A DNA stretch of 64,000 nucleotides from the NCBI GenBank assembly GCA_964059195.1, contig CAXKWD010000011.1:33904066-33968065 (forward strand), in the 5' to 3' direction. Below the pieces are notes generated by a model. That model saw only the letters and a list, made by a program, of their open reading frames with translations, had not been told where the DNA came from and made no database searches. A program made the position numbers and the translations under genes. This DNA comes from Ectobius pallidus. Taxonomy: Eukaryota > Arthropoda > Insecta > Blattodea > Ectobiidae. Numbering within the stretch: position 1 is the first letter of the stretch; every line of letters begins with the position of its first letter. This document shows positions 1 through 11,880 of the stretch, piece by piece.

Positions 1-94
1 AAGTAACAGGTAACGGTTATAAATAACAGTTACTTTCGTGTAACTGTAACAGTAACGTAACTGTTCCAAAAAAAGTAACAGGTTCCCATCTCTA
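1..94. mobile_element. terminus of a hAT-like element, cut by the window edge
   Basis: The first 94 bases consist of many GTAAC/GTTAC words in both orientations and end in CCCATCTCTA. Read on the other strand this gives TAGAGATGGGAAC, close to the CAGCGATGGG end of the hAT element at 25066. The subterminal GTTAC repeats look like transposase-binding arrays. The rest of the element lies outside the window, so size, coding content and target duplication cannot be judged. Confidence 0.4.
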
Positions 95-620
95 TTAAAC
101 ACATCTTCTTTCCACCCCCACCATACCGGAGGATCCAAACAACTAAAATCTCTGGGCATGTTTTTTTTTTTGTCTCTGTCTTTATTCTTAACTACTAAAA
201 TGCATTGTGCGTACTCGGTAATTAAAAATGTTAGCAAATACTCTCAATAAGTAATACCTTCCACTCCCTGTCTTTTTCCGGGACACGCTACTACTAGCGC
301 CGCCAGTGAGCAGGAATGGGCAGTTACTCGTCAGCTGATATAGTTAACGTTTGTCTGTTGTGTTTTGTGTACGAAAATATAATATAAATTCTAGTAAAAC
401 AGGGTGCCCACGGGGGGGGGGGGGGGGGTTAAGACGCAGACTGCGTCATTGAAATTTCTGGGGGGGGGGAATATTATCGTGTTATGAATTTTCTGGCCGG
501 GGGTTGAAAATTGTTGCAAAATTAGAGTTTTATATGTTAAAAATAAAAACGGCCAAGTGCTATAACTTCAAAAGGTCTCTTTTAATTCTTTATAAAGATA
601 AAGATGAAGAATTTCGACAG

Positions 621-1719
621 CCATGGGCGTACCCGGGGGGGGGGCGCAAGGAAAAAAAATGTATATTATTAATTATTATCGTCAGGTGTTTTTTTAAGAC
701 AATTATTTTAATTGCAGAAGTTTTACCAAATCGACAACATGGAAGCAGAATCCACAGTGGATTAGGAAAGGGGGGTTCAGACCCCCAAGAGTCAAAACCT
801 AAAATTCTATATTTGTATTTAAAAAATATATTTATTTAATTAAACAAGATTTGTTGGTGTGTCAAATATGATATAGCAGTTATTTTCTTTTCATAACATA
901 ATGAGTAGGCCGATTATGTCCACTGTTCCATGTGCTATTTAACTTTTCTTATAAATAGTAATAAGTATTATAATTTAGGTAACAATTTCATGTTTAAGTT
1001 GCCATGTCTTAGAGTATAGTAAACAAATTTGCTAACTAGTTTTTCAGTGCTAAAATAGCGTAAACAAGTTCAACATTTAAAAATTTCCCGGGGGTGGACA
1101 CCCGACTTAGGTAACATTTTCTTGTTTACATTGGCATGTCTTAGAGTATGGTAAACAAATTTCCTAACAAGTTTTTTAGTGCTAAAATAGCGTAAAATGT
1201 GATTTTCATTAATTCAATATTTTAAAAATTTCCGGGGCTGGACCCCCCACCTAGGTAATGATTTCTTATGTACATTGAAATGTCTTAGAGTATGGTAAAC
1301 AAATTTCATAACTAGTTTTCAGTGCTAAAATAGCGTAAAATGTGATTTTCATTAGTTCAATATTTAAAAATTTCCCGGGGTGGACATCCGACTTATGTAA
1401 CATTTTCTTGTTTTCATTGGCATGTCTTAGAGTATGGTAAACAAATTTCTTAACTAGTTTTTGAGTGCTAAAATAGCGTAAAATGTGATTTTCATTAGTT
1501 CAATATTTAAAATTTCTCTGCGATGGACCCCCGACCCCTTTTTTGGGGGTATTCCAAACCCCCCGGCACTTCCGACCCTCCCCGCAATTATTTTCTGGCT
1601 ACTTATTATATTATTAATATCAAATACAAAGTGGTCCAAGAAGTTAAAGCGACAAAAAATAAATGAATTAAAAAAATTGCCCCCCACCCCTCCTAGAAAA
1701 TATCATATGGGCGCCCATG
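621..1719 (+). mobile_element. hAT-like insert with GGGCG(C/T)(C/A)CC-type ends, nested in E copy 1
   Basis: The ends are CCATGGGCGTACC and GGGCGCCCATG, flanked by TCGACAG on both sides (614-620 and 1720-1726). G-runs lie just inside the left end. The same family occurs alone and reversed at 51550-52579 with an 8-bp near-identical flank duplication. That independent copy confirms it is a separate mobile unit and not an original part of E. It contains four tandem ~120-145-bp units and no coding potential. The element has been carried along when E was amplified. Confidence 0.65.
972..1525. repeat. four tandem ~120-145-bp units inside the nested element
   Basis: Each unit carries CATGTCTTAGAGTATGGTAA followed by AAATTT, an AACTAGTTTTT-like stretch, GTGCTAAAATAGCGTAAA and a GGGG(T/C)GGAC step. 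The same array recurs in E copy 2 (about 5393-5946) and, reversed and with three units, in the independent copy at 51780-52190. Variation in unit number between copies is typical of internal satellite-like arrays of MITEs. Confidence 0.75.
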
Positions 1720-2139
1720 TCGACAGGCAATTGGGTTGGGGGTGAGCAATGAAGTTTGGGGGGTGAGCAATGAAGTTTTGGGGGGTGGGAACCCCTGAGT
1801 AAAATAATAAATACAACATAGGCCTAAAGAAAATGTCCGGTTATGTAGGTGGCATGATATGAGCCGTCTATGGTTGTAATAGTTATTTTGAGAGTGAAAT
1901 AAGTAAAATCGTTAATTAGAGTGTGTACAAGACTGATTCATTCAGATGTTCATTGGCTTACCATCCGAATTGTTTTACATGTAAAAATTTCAAATTAAAA
2001 AAAAAAAGTATATATTGTACAAAGTATCTTGCAAATCGTATGAATTAAAATTTAAAGCTGATTTTCACGAAAATGTATTAAAGTGAAACTATTAGTTTTG
2101 ATACTTATTAAAAAAAGTGTGTGTGGAACGCCATGCGGC

Positions 2140-2515
2140 AGAAGTGAAACATTTTTTTATTTTTTCAATTTTGGATTATTGGATTTTTAAATTTTTTTTA
2201 CATTTTAGATCATTGAATTTTTTTAGTTATGTATTTTTTAATTTTTTATTTTTATATTTTAGAATTTTATCATTTTGGATATTTATGTTTTAAATTTTGG
2301 ATATTAAGATTTTTTTAATTTTGGATTTTTAATTTTTTAAATTTTGGACTTATTAATTTTGGTTCTTTAAATTTTTTTATTTTGAAATTTTAGATTATTT
2401 AAATGTTGGATCTTTGATTTTTTATTTTTTGTATATTTTAATTTTGGATTTTTTAACTTTTTAAATTTTGGATTTTTAATTTTTAATTTTTGGACTTTTT
2501 CAGTTTTGGATAAGC
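2140..2515 (+). repeat. T-rich, C-poor degenerate tandem repeat of TTTTGGATTTTTTAA type
   Basis: About 375 bases are built from variants of ATTTTGGATTTTTTAATTTT. The plus strand has almost no cytosine. It is repeated at about 6565-6935 and, in a longer form with about 100 extra bases on the left, at about 9745-10180. It contains no gene. Strand asymmetry this strong comes from tandem expansion of one seed word. Confidence 0.8.
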
Positions 2516-2915
2516 CTAATCATTGAGTTGATTGTTTTCTGTGCAGTCCGTTCCGTCACACCTCACTAATTTCGTGACGATTTTGAGCGTTACACAAGCT
2601 CTCGATTTACCCCTACCGCGCCTAAAGAAGTTTTACTTAAAAAATTAGCGTTATCGTCATTTAATTAAGTTAGTTTAGCGGTAGTGTAAATTATGTTATT
2701 TCCCGACCTAATTCCTGCATTATCGAGCACAAAAATAAGTTACTGTGTCATCAGGACTTTGAAAAACAAATTTATTTCTGCAGCTATATAGGTTCATTAA
2801 GTAGCTTCTGAGACTGCTGCCCATTCCTACTCAACAGACGGCACCTCTGTGCTAGTGGACATTTTGAACAAAGGGAATAGAGTAGAATGGGCGGTATTCT
2901 TATTGAGAGTATTTG

Positions 2916-4661
2916 GTATAAGTTTAGCGGTGTCGATCCATGGCCTAAACCAATAGATCAACTCCAAAAATATAACATAGTTTAATTCTGATGAGTAACG
3001 AAGACGGTAGATTAAACGTGTCCATTATGATATACCATAACTAGTTTTGAAACATGATTATGGAAGTGATTCATTTGAACGTGCTGATCACTTACTGACG
3101 AAAAATATTCCACAGCTGTTGACTTTATCATATAGCAGGAATTTTTCAAAATGCTATGTGCCTTTCTACTCACAATTATTTGACACTTTTGAACGAAAAA
3201 CTTGTAAAACCAACCTAATTTTAAAAGAGTAGACCACTCCCCTCTAGCGAATACCGGTAGTGACTACTTTCTGAATGGCGCTAAGTTCGAACGTAGAAAA
3301 AAAGACCAATACTAAGGAAATTCCTCATTTATCACTTTCATAAAATGCTCCAGAAATGGGCTTGAAAACAATCGGCAAGGGCGCGTAAATAAGGGGTTAT
3401 GTAATAAATACTGATTCTAAGATATTTGAATTTGAAGGATTAATTAATTTTGCAATTTTTACTACTCCCTCTGCCCTTGCCATAGGTAGGCTACTACAGG
3501 AAGATGAAGTCTCGCGTTAGACCCCGAAATTATAAATTGAGTTTTTAACACAAATACACGTTTTGAGGGTCCCTGAACCCAAAAATACTATTTTCAAAAA
3601 CATGTCTGTGTGTGTGTGTGTCTTTGAACAGCCTAGCTACAAAACGAAAAATAGAATTAAAAAAAATATATTTGGGTTAGGTATCTCCTGGGGATGTAAA
3701 ATGAAGACTGGTGACGGCTTTCTCTTCCTTTTAAAGCCACTTTAAGTGAAGAACATTTCGTATTTTGAAATTTTTTTCGAAAACGACTAACGATTTCGTT
3801 TAAATTTTGTACAAGAGGAGCTTATATTAAGAGCTAAACGTTTTTTTGAAACATTTTTCGCAAAAATTATCTGAAAGGTAGTTATAAGCCACCCACTGTT
3901 TGTAGAATCTCAGTCTTGCCTGGTGAACAATAAATCTTTGCATCAGGTTGCAAATCAGCCTTTTATTATTTAAAAAGGAGAGGAAATATTTAGATAAAAT
4001 TTGTAAAACAGCAACAGAATACCTCCTAACACACATTCAGTTTAAAATCGCATGTTCAACAGGAAAAGTAAAGGCGTATGCACTGTTTGTTCATACTCGG
4101 CAAATGTTGCGGTGTATCCATAAAGTGTTGTGAAGAAGCCAGTTTCATGTCAAATATCTGTCCTGTCATTGTTATTAAGTGCCAATATGGTAGTTTATGA
4201 GATTGTGTAGAGGACGGAAAAATGTCTGTATGTGCGTCCGTGTGTCTATACGCCCGGTAACTCAAATGCACTTTATCGGATTTTCATGATACTTGGTATC
4301 CGCATTTATAATATCCATGGGAAGAAGCCTATTGATATTGGACCAAATTGGTTGACCCGTACCGGAGCATTGTCCAAATGCAAAAAAATCATTTTTTTTT
4401 ACAAAGATTATCAAATCCAAATCCAAAACCATATACAGTTCTCATGACAACAGTGTATTGTTGACAGCATTGACAGGTAGATTTGGATGTAAATGATACG
4501 GGACTCTGACATATTAGAGAAGCTATCGATAGAATTCATTCTTTCCACAAATACGTTATTCATAGCTGTAGGCTTTTTTTTTGTTTTGTTTTTGTTTTTT
4601 TGTTGTTGTTTTTTTTTGTCTTTTTAGTTGAGAAATATGGATCCTTATCATTGGCCCTAAG
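2916..4661 (+). repeat. 1.75 kb linker between element copies (copy 1)
   Basis: The linker runs from GTATAAGTTTAGCGG to GGCCCTAAG and recurs at 7338-9084 with one base length difference and few substitutions. It is not found outside the array in this window. It contains a fragment of a dispersed repeat (about 4170-4385, also at 10960-11570) and a T-rich/TTG stretch near 4575-4620. The longest open frames are about 60-70 codons with no recognisable family, so I call no gene. Because it lies between an inward-facing right end and the next left end, it is either captured cargo or former host DNA between two insertions. Confidence 0.7.
4170..4385 (+). repeat. dispersed repeat fragment (family R) inside the linker
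   Basis: It carries GTGCCAATATGGTAG, an ATGTCTGTATGTGCGTCCG tract, TTTATCGGATTTTCATGA and a CCGTACCGG end. The same words appear in reverse order and orientation at 11369-11565. The second linker carries it at about 8592-8807. It is non-coding. Confidence 0.65.
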
Positions 4662-7337
4662 CAAATACTCAAAATAAGTAATACCGTCCACACCCCGTCT
4701 TTTTCCGGGACACGCTACTACTAGCGCCGCCAGTGAGCAGGAATGGGCAGTTACTCGTCAGCTGATATAGTTAACGTTTGTCTGTTGTGTTTTGTGTACG
4801 AAAATATAATATAAATTCTAGTAAAACAGGGTGCCCACGGGGGGGGGGGTTAAGACGCAGACTGCGTCATTGAAATTTCTGGGGGGGGGGAAATTATCGT
4901 GTTATGAATTTTCTGGCCGGGGGTTGAAAATTGTTGCAAAATTAGAGTTTTATATGTTAAACATAAAAACGGCCAAGTGCTATAACTTCAAAAGGTCTCT
5001 TTTAATTCTTTATAAAGATAAAGATAAAGAATTTCGACAGCCATGGGCGTACCCGGGGGGGGGGGGGCGCAAGGAAAAAAATGTATATTATTTATTATTA
5101 TCGTCAGGTGTTTTTTAAGACAATTATTTTAATTGCAGAAGTTTTACCAAATCGACAACATGGAAGCAGAATCCACAGTGGATTAGGAAAGGGGTGTTCA
5201 GACCCCCAAGAGTCAAAACCTAAAATTCTATATTTGTATTTAAAAAATATATTTATTTAATTAAACAAGATTTGTTGGTGTGTCAAATATGATATAGCAG
5301 TTATTTTCTTTTCATAACATAATGAGTAGGCCTATTATGTCCACTGTTCCATGTGCTATTTAACTTTTCTTATAAATAGTAATAAGTATTATAATTTAGG
5401 TAACAATTTCATGTTTAAGTTGCCATGTCTTAGAGTATAGTAAACAAATTTGCTAACTAGTTTTTCAGTGCTAAAATAGCGTAAACAAGTTCAACATTTA
5501 AAAATTTCCCGGGGGTGGACACCCGACTTAGGTAACATTTTCTTGTTTACATTGGCATGTCTTAGAGTATGGTAAACAAATTTCCTAACAAGTTTTTTAG
5601 TGCTAAAATAGCGTAAAATGTGATTTTCATTAATTCAATATTTTAAAAATTTTCGGGGCTGGACCCCCCACCTAGGTAATGATTTCTTATGTACATTGAA
5701 ATGTCTTAGAGTATGGTAAACAAATTTCATAACTAGTTTTCAGTGCTAAAATAGCGTAAAATGTGATTTTCATTAGTTCAATATTTAAAAATTTCCCGGG
5801 GTGGACATCCGACTTATGTAACATTTTCTTGTTTTCATTGGCATGTCTTAGAGTATGGTAAACAAATTTCTTAACTAGTTTTTGAGTGCTAAAATAGCGT
5901 AAAATGTGATTTTCATTAGTTCAATATTTAAAATTTCTTTGCGATGGACCCCCGACCCCTTTTTTGGGGGTATTCCAAACCCCCCGGCACTTCCGACCCT
6001 CCCCGCAATTATTTTCTGGCTACTTATTATATTATTAATATCAAATACAAAGTGGTCCAAGAAGTTAAAGCGACAAAAAATAAATGAATTAAAAAAATTG
6101 CCCCCCACCCCTCCTAGAAAATATCATATGGGCGCCCATGTCGACAGGCAATTGGGTTGGGGGTGAGCAATGAAGTTTGGGGGGTGAGCAATGAAGTTTT
6201 GGGGGGTGGGAACCCCTGAGTAAAATAATAAATACAACATAGGCCTAAAGAAAATGTCCGGTTATGTAGGTGGCATGATATGAGCCGTCTATGGTTGTAA
6301 TAGTTATTTTGAGAGTGAAATAAGTAAAATCGTTAATTAGAGAGTGTACAAGACTGATTCATTCAGATGTTCATTGGCTTACCATCCGAATTGTTTTACA
6401 TGTAAAAATTTCAAATTAAAAAAAAAAAGTATATATTGTACAAAGTATCTTGCAAATCGTATGAATTAAAATTTAAAGCTGATTTTCACGAAAATGTATT
6501 AAAGTGAAACAATTAGTTTTGATACCTATTAAAAAAAGTGTGTGTGGAACGCCATGCGGCAGAAGTGAAACATTTTTTTATTTTTTCAATTTTGGATTAT
6601 TGGATTTTTAAATTTTTTTTACATTTTAGATCATTGAATTTTTTTAGTTATGTATTTTTTAATTTTTTATTTTTATATTTTAGAATTTTATCATTTTGGA
6701 TATTTATGTTTTAAATTTTGGATATTAAGATTTTTTTAATTTTGGATTTTTTATTTTTTAAATTTTGGACTTATTAATTTTGGTTCTTTAAATTTTTTTA
6801 TTTTGAAATTTTAGATTATTTAAATGTTGGATCTTTGATTTTTTATTTTTTGTATATTTTAATTTTGGATTTTTTAACTTTTTAAATTTTGGATTTTTTA
6901 ATTTTTAATTTTTGGACTTTTTCAGTTTTGGATAAGCCTAATCATTGAGTTGATTGTTTTCTGTGCAGTCCGTTCCGTCACACCTCACTAATTTCGTGAC
7001 GATTTTGAGCGTTACACAAGCTCTCGATTTACTCCTACCGCGCCTAAAGAAGTTTTACTTAAAAAATTAGCGTTATCGTCATTTAATTAAGTTAGTTTAG
7101 CGGTAGTGTAAATTATGTTATTTCCCGACCTAATTCCTGCATTATCGAGCACAAAAATAAGTTACTGTGTCATCAGGACTTTGAAAAACAAATTTATTTC
7201 TGCAGCTATATAGGTTCATTAAGTAGCTTCTGAGACTGCTGCCCATTCCTACTCAACAGACGGCACCTCTGTGCTAGTGGACATTTTGAACAAAGGGAAT
7301 AGAGTAGAATGGGCGGTATTCTTATTGAGAGTATTTG
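4662..7337 (+). mobile_element. element E, copy 2
   Basis: This is a near-identical second copy of the 2.68 kb element. Its left end reads CAAATACTCAAAATAAG, identical to copy 3 and different from copy 1. It again carries the nested hAT-like insert, here 5041-6140 with TCGACAG flanks, and the T-rich block. The flanks are CCCTAAG and GTATAAG. They do not form a convincing 7-bp duplication, unlike the outer ends of the array. Confidence 0.75.
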
Positions 7338-9084
7338 GTATAAGTTTAGTGGTGTCGATCCATGGCCTAAACCAATAGATCAACTCCAAAAATATAACAT
7401 AGTTTAATTCTGATAAGTAACGAAGACGGTAGATTAAACGTGTCCATTATGATATACCATAACTAGTTTTGAAACATGATTATGGAAGTGATTCATTTGA
7501 ACGTGCTGATCACTTACTGACGAAAAATATTCCACAGCTGTTGACTTTATCATATAGCAGGAATTTTTCAAAATGCTATGTGCCTTTCTACTCACAATTA
7601 TTTGACACTTTTGAACGAAAAACTTGTAAAACCAACCTAATTTTAAAAGAGTAGACCACTCCCCTCTAGCGAATACCGGTAGTGACTACTTTCTGAATGG
7701 CGCTAAGTTCGAACGTAGAAAAAAAGACCAATACTAAGGAAATTCCTCATTTATCACTTTCATAAAATGCTCCAGAAATGGGCTTGAAAACAATCGGCAA
7801 GGGCGCGTAAATAAGGGGTTATGTAATAAATACTGATTCTAAGATATTTGAATTTGAAGGATTAATTAATTTTGCAATTTTTACTACTCCCTCTGCCCTT
7901 GCCATAGGTAGGCTACTACAGGAAGATGAAGTCTCGCGTTAGACCCCGAAATTATAAATTGAGTTTTTAACACAAATACACGTTTTGAGGGTCCCTGAAC
8001 CCAAAAATACTATTTTCAAAAACATGTCTGTGTGTGTGTGTGTCTTTGAACAGCCTAGCTACAAAACGAAAAATAGAATTAAAAAAAATATATTTGGGTT
8101 AGGTATCTCCTGGGGATGTAAAATGAAGACTGGTGACGGCTTTCTCTTCCTTTTAAAGCCACTTTAAGTGAAGAACATTTCGTATTTTGAAATTTTTTTC
8201 GAAAACGACTAACGATTTCGTTTAAATTTTGTACAAGAGGAGCTTATATTAAGAGCTAAACGTTTTTTTGAAACATTTTTCGCAAAAATTATCTGAAAGG
8301 TAGTTATAAGCCACCCACTGTTTGTAGAATCTCAGTCTTGCCTGGTGAACAATAAATCTTTGCATCAGGTTGCAAATCAGCCTTTTATTATTTAAAAAGG
8401 AGAGGAAATATTTAGATAAAATTTGTAAAACAGCAACAGAATACCTCCTAACACACATTCAGTTTAAAATCGCATGTTCAACAGGAAAAGTAAAGGCGTA
8501 TGCACTGTTTGTTCATACTCGGCAAATGTTGCGGTGTATCCATAAAGTGTTGTGAAGAAGCCAGTTTCATGTCAAATATCTGTCTTGTCATTGTTATTAA
8601 GTGCCAATATGGTAGTTTATGAGATTGTGTAGAGGACGGAAAAATGTCTGTATGTGCGTCCGTGTGTCTATACGCCCGGTAACTCAAATGCACTTTATCG
8701 GATTTTCATGATACTTGGTATCCGCATTTATAATATCCATGGGAAGAAGCCTATTGATATTGGACCAAATTGGTTGACCCGTACCGGAGCATTGTCCAAA
8801 TGCAAAAAAATCATTTTTTTTTTACAAAGATTATCAAATCCAAATCCAAAACCATATACAGTTCTCATGACAACAGTGTATTGTTGACAGCATTGACAGG
8901 TAGATTTGGATGTAAATGATACGGGACTCTGACATATTAGAGAAGCTATCGATAGAATTCATTCTTTCCACAAATACGTTATTCATAGCTGTAGGCTTTT
9001 TTTTTGTTTTGTTTTTGTTTTTTTGTTGTTGTTTTTTTTTGTCTTTTTAGTTGAGAAATATGGATCCTTATCATTGGCCCTAAG
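7338..9084 (+). repeat. 1.75 kb linker, copy 2
   Basis: This is a second linker copy, almost identical to 2916-4661. Small open frames recur at the same relative places with one residue change at most, which reflects recent duplication and not selection. Confidence 0.7.
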
Positions 9085-10583
9085 CAAATACTCAAAATAA
9101 GTAATACCGTCCACACCCCGTCTTTTTCCGGGACACGCTACTACTAGCGCCGCCAGTGAGCAGGAATGGGCAGTTACTCGTCAGCTGATATAGTTAACGT
9201 TTGTCTGTTGTGTTTTGTGTACGAAAATATAATATAAATTCTAGTAAAACAGGGTGCCCACGGGGGGGGGGGGGTTAAGACGCAGACTGCGTCATTGAAA
9301 TTTCTGGGGGGGGGGAAATTATCGTGTTATGAATTTTCTGGCCGGGGGTTGAAAATTGTTGCAAAATTAGAGTTTTATATGTTAAACATAAAAACGGCCA
9401 AGTGCTATAACTTCAAAAGGTCTCTTTTAATTCTTTATAAAGATAAAGATAAAGAATTTCGACAGCCATGGGCGTACCCGGGGGGGGGGCGCAAGGAAAA
9501 AAATGTATATTATTTATTATTATCGTCAGGTGTTTTTTAAGACAATTATTTTAATTGCAGAAGTTTTACCAAATCGACAACATGGAAGCAGAATCCACAG
9601 TGGATTAGGAAAGGGGGGTTCAGACCCCCAAGAGTCAAAACCTAAAATTCTATATTTGTATTTAAAAAATATATTTATTTAATTAAACAAGATTTGTTGG
9701 TGTGTCAAATATGATATAGCAGTTATTTTCTTTTCATAACATAATGACATAATGGATTTTTCAAATTTTGGATTGTTGAACTTTTTAATATTGGGTTTTT
9801 GGATTTTTTTAAATTTCTGATCTTTTAATTCTTTAATTTTGGATTTTTTAATTTTTTTTACATTTTAGATCATTGAATTTTTTTAGTTATGTATTTTTTA
9901 ATTTTTAATTTTTTATTTTTATATTTTAGAATTTTATCATTTTGGATATTTATGTTTTAAATTTTGGATATTAAGATTTTTTTAATTTTGGATTTTTTAT
10001 TTTTTAAATTTTGGACTTATTAATTTTGGTTCTTTAAATTTTTTTATTTTGAAATTTTAGATTATTTAAATGTTGGATCTTTGATTTTTTATTTTTTGTA
10101 TATTTTAATTTTGGATTTTTTAACTTTTTAAATTTTGGATTTTTTAATTTTTAATTTTTGGACTTTTTCAGTTTTGGATAAGCCTAATCATTGAGTTGAT
10201 TGTTTTCTGTGCAGTCCGTTCCGTCACACCTCACTAATTTCGTGACGATTTTGAGCGTTACACAAGCTCTCGATTTACCCCTACCGAGCCTAAAGAAGTT
10301 TTACTTAAAAAATTAGCGTTATCGTCATTTAATTAAGTTAGTTTAGCGGTAGTGTAAATTATGTTATTTCCCGACCTAATTCCTGCATTATCGAGCACAA
10401 AAATAAGTTACTGTGTCATCAGGACTTTGAAAAACAAATTTATTTCTGCAGCTATATAGGTTCATTAAGTAGCTTCTGAGACTGCTGCCCATTCCTACTC
10501 AACAGATGGCACCTCTGTGCTAGTGGACATTTTGAACAAAGGGAATAGAGTAGAGTGGGCGGTATTCTTATTGAGAGTATTTG
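9085..10583 (+). mobile_element. element E', copy 3, internally deleted (1.5 kb)
   Basis: The left part matches copy 2 to about 9744. The sequence then jumps into the T-rich block, losing about 1.2 kb that includes the right half of the nested insert. The T-rich block is longer here than in copies 1 and 2, so this copy is not a simple deletion of copy 2. The right end is intact and abuts ATGTTAG, the duplicate of the sequence left of copy 1. Confidence 0.75.
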
Positions 10584-10590
10584 ATGTTAG

Positions 10591-10955
10591 TTTGATTTTT
10601 TATATTCTAACCTCCCATTAAACAGTTATTTGTAAAATTAATCTTCAAAACCTAGGGCACATATTTTTATTAAAAATTTAGGTAGCTAAAATAGATACAA
10701 AACTTGATGCAACTGGAAGACCAGCGGATTCAAACAACGTGCTGAACTCTAGCGGCTGAAGGGAGAACTTCAGAAATAATTTTGCTTTGCCCTTGGAACG
10801 AAGGTACAAGAATGTTGGACATAGAGGCGCCACATGTACTTTTCTAGAAAACTAAAATTTAATAATGCAAGAATTCAATTGTATATTAACATTCTGTTAG
10901 TATTATATTCCATATATTATTATAATGATTAATTTTATGTATTTTGTCACCAGAA
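10591..10955. other. unannotated intergenic DNA
   Basis: This is AT-rich sequence right of the array. I see no gene, repeat copy or terminal repeat in it. Confidence 0.5.
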
Positions 10956-10959
10956 GTGT

Positions 10960-11570
10960 TGACGGTGTCGTTTGATAAGCATAAGTGAAGGAATAGTGTT
11001 AACTGTCAAATTATACCGGTAGACAAAAATTTCAAAAAATGTGACCTTTAATTAGTCGTTCCTCTGGTACCGGTCAACCGATTAGGTCTAAAATTAATAG
11101 GCTTCTTGCCATGGACGTTATAAATGCGTATACAAAGTTTCATGAAAATCCGATAAAGCATATTCGAGTTATGGGGCCTTTTGTTATATAATACCATACA
11201 AATGCACTAAATTGGGCATTATTCCGGTACCGGCCAACCGATTTGGTTCAATATTAACAGACGTCTTCCCATTGACATTATAAATGTGTATACCAAGTTT
11301 CATGAAAATCCTATAAAGCGTATTTGAGTTATGGCACTTTTAAATAAAAACACTAAATTGGGTTTGACGCCGGTACCGGTGAACCGATTTGGTTCAATAA
11401 GAATAGGGTTGTTCCCATGGACATTATAAATGCATATACCAAGTTTCATGAAAATCCGATAAAGCGTATTTGAGCTATGGCGCGTACAGGCACACGGACA
11501 GACAGACAAACAGACGGACAGACATTTTTCGTCCCCCACACACAATCTCATAAAGTACCATACTGGCACT
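10960..11570 (-). repeat. dispersed repeat family R with three ~110-125-bp internal units
   Basis: Three successive units (about 11060-11175, 11222-11345 and 11369-11485) each contain CCGGTACCGG-like sequence, AACCGATT, an ATGGAC/GTTATAAATG stretch, AAGTTTCATGAAAATCC and ATAAAGC. They lead into a GACAGACAGACAAACAGACG tract and TAAAGTACCATACTGGCAC. The end matches the linker of the array in reverse, and the beginning resembles 23030-23230. The reverse-strand frame is an accidental run through the tandem units. No function is assigned. Confidence 0.7.
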
Positions 11571-11579
11571 TAATAACAG

Positions 11580-11880
11580 CTGTGCGATGCACATGGTTAA
11601 ATGATTTTATTTTGCTCGTAGGATTGCTACACTCGCCCTTACGGTGGTGAACCGGGTTATTTGAGTCAGTAGGAGAATTTAAAGTTGTACCGGTAAGTTG
11701 CCATGGTAGCTCAAGTGGCAGAGCAGCGGCTTCGGAGAGCCGAAATCTGTGATTCAAATCCCGGCTATGGAATTGAATTTTGCAGTCTGACTTTACCTTT
11801 CGAAGCTTAGCTTAGGGCACGGCCAGGCCATCACTAGAGACTGTTGTCATTTGAAGGGGGTGATATTTTATTCGTACGGC
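11580..11880 (+). mobile_element. tRNA-like SINE (family X, copy 1)
   Basis: The core at 11699-11769 resembles a tRNA: an A-box-like TAGCTCAAGTGGCAGAGC and a B box GATTCAAATCC, followed by a GGCTATGG 3' side. The copy at 13862-14165 matches on both sides of the core, from GTGCGATGC through GATTTTATTTTGCTCGTA to TTTTATTCGTAC. The tRNA-like part is therefore embedded in a ~300-bp repeat and is not a functional tRNA gene. A third core is at 17782-17854. Confidence 0.65.

Larger units (their letters stand above)
235..2915 (+). mobile_element. element E, copy 1 (2.68 kb, imperfect ~100-bp inverted ends)
   Basis: The left end and the reverse complement of the right end agree over roughly the first 25 bases. 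They agree again 80-100 bases in, at GAGCAGGAATGGGCAG versus GAGTAGGAATGGGCAG. The body holds an inserted smaller element (621-1719) and a C-poor, T-rich block (about 2140-2515). The base at position 10 and those around position 25-35 of the left end differ from copies 2 and 3, which match each other there. That is expected if copies 2 and 3 share a duplicated internal left end. Only short chance frames are present. Confidence 0.75.
235..10583. mobile_element. 10.35 kb composite transposon array E-linker-E-linker-E' with matching outer target duplication
   Basis: The array starts with CAAATACTCTCAATAAG and ends with its reverse complement. ATGTTAG lies immediately outside both ends (228-234 and 10584-10590), so the whole 10,349 bp behaves as one insertion with a 7-bp target duplication. 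Inside are three copies of a terminal-inverted-repeat element (235-2915, 4662-7337, 9085-10583) separated by two copies of a 1.75 kb linker. Units 1 and 2 differ by only scattered substitutions. No transposase-like frame is visible, so it is non-autonomous. The superfamily is not assigned: a 7-bp duplication fits P- or Dada-type better than hAT, but that is inference. Confidence 0.8.

Noticed and set aside
972..1525. Regular ~125-bp repeats as a CRISPR-like array
   Set aside because: The whole unit is repeated without unique spacers, the context is an animal transposon, and unit lengths are far too long.
1454..1745. Overlapping frames on both strands in the array (repeated at 5875-6166)
   Set aside because: They run through the nested MITE's terminus and tandem units. 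Identity between units reflects recent duplication, and no domain is recognisable.
3047..3232. 61-codon frame conserved in both linkers
   Set aside because: The linkers are nearly identical at DNA level throughout, so conservation of the frame carries no information. No family is recognised.
11699..11769. Functional tRNA gene
   Set aside because: The acceptor stem does not pair well, and the match extends far beyond the tRNA-like part into other copies of the same repeat. It is a SINE.
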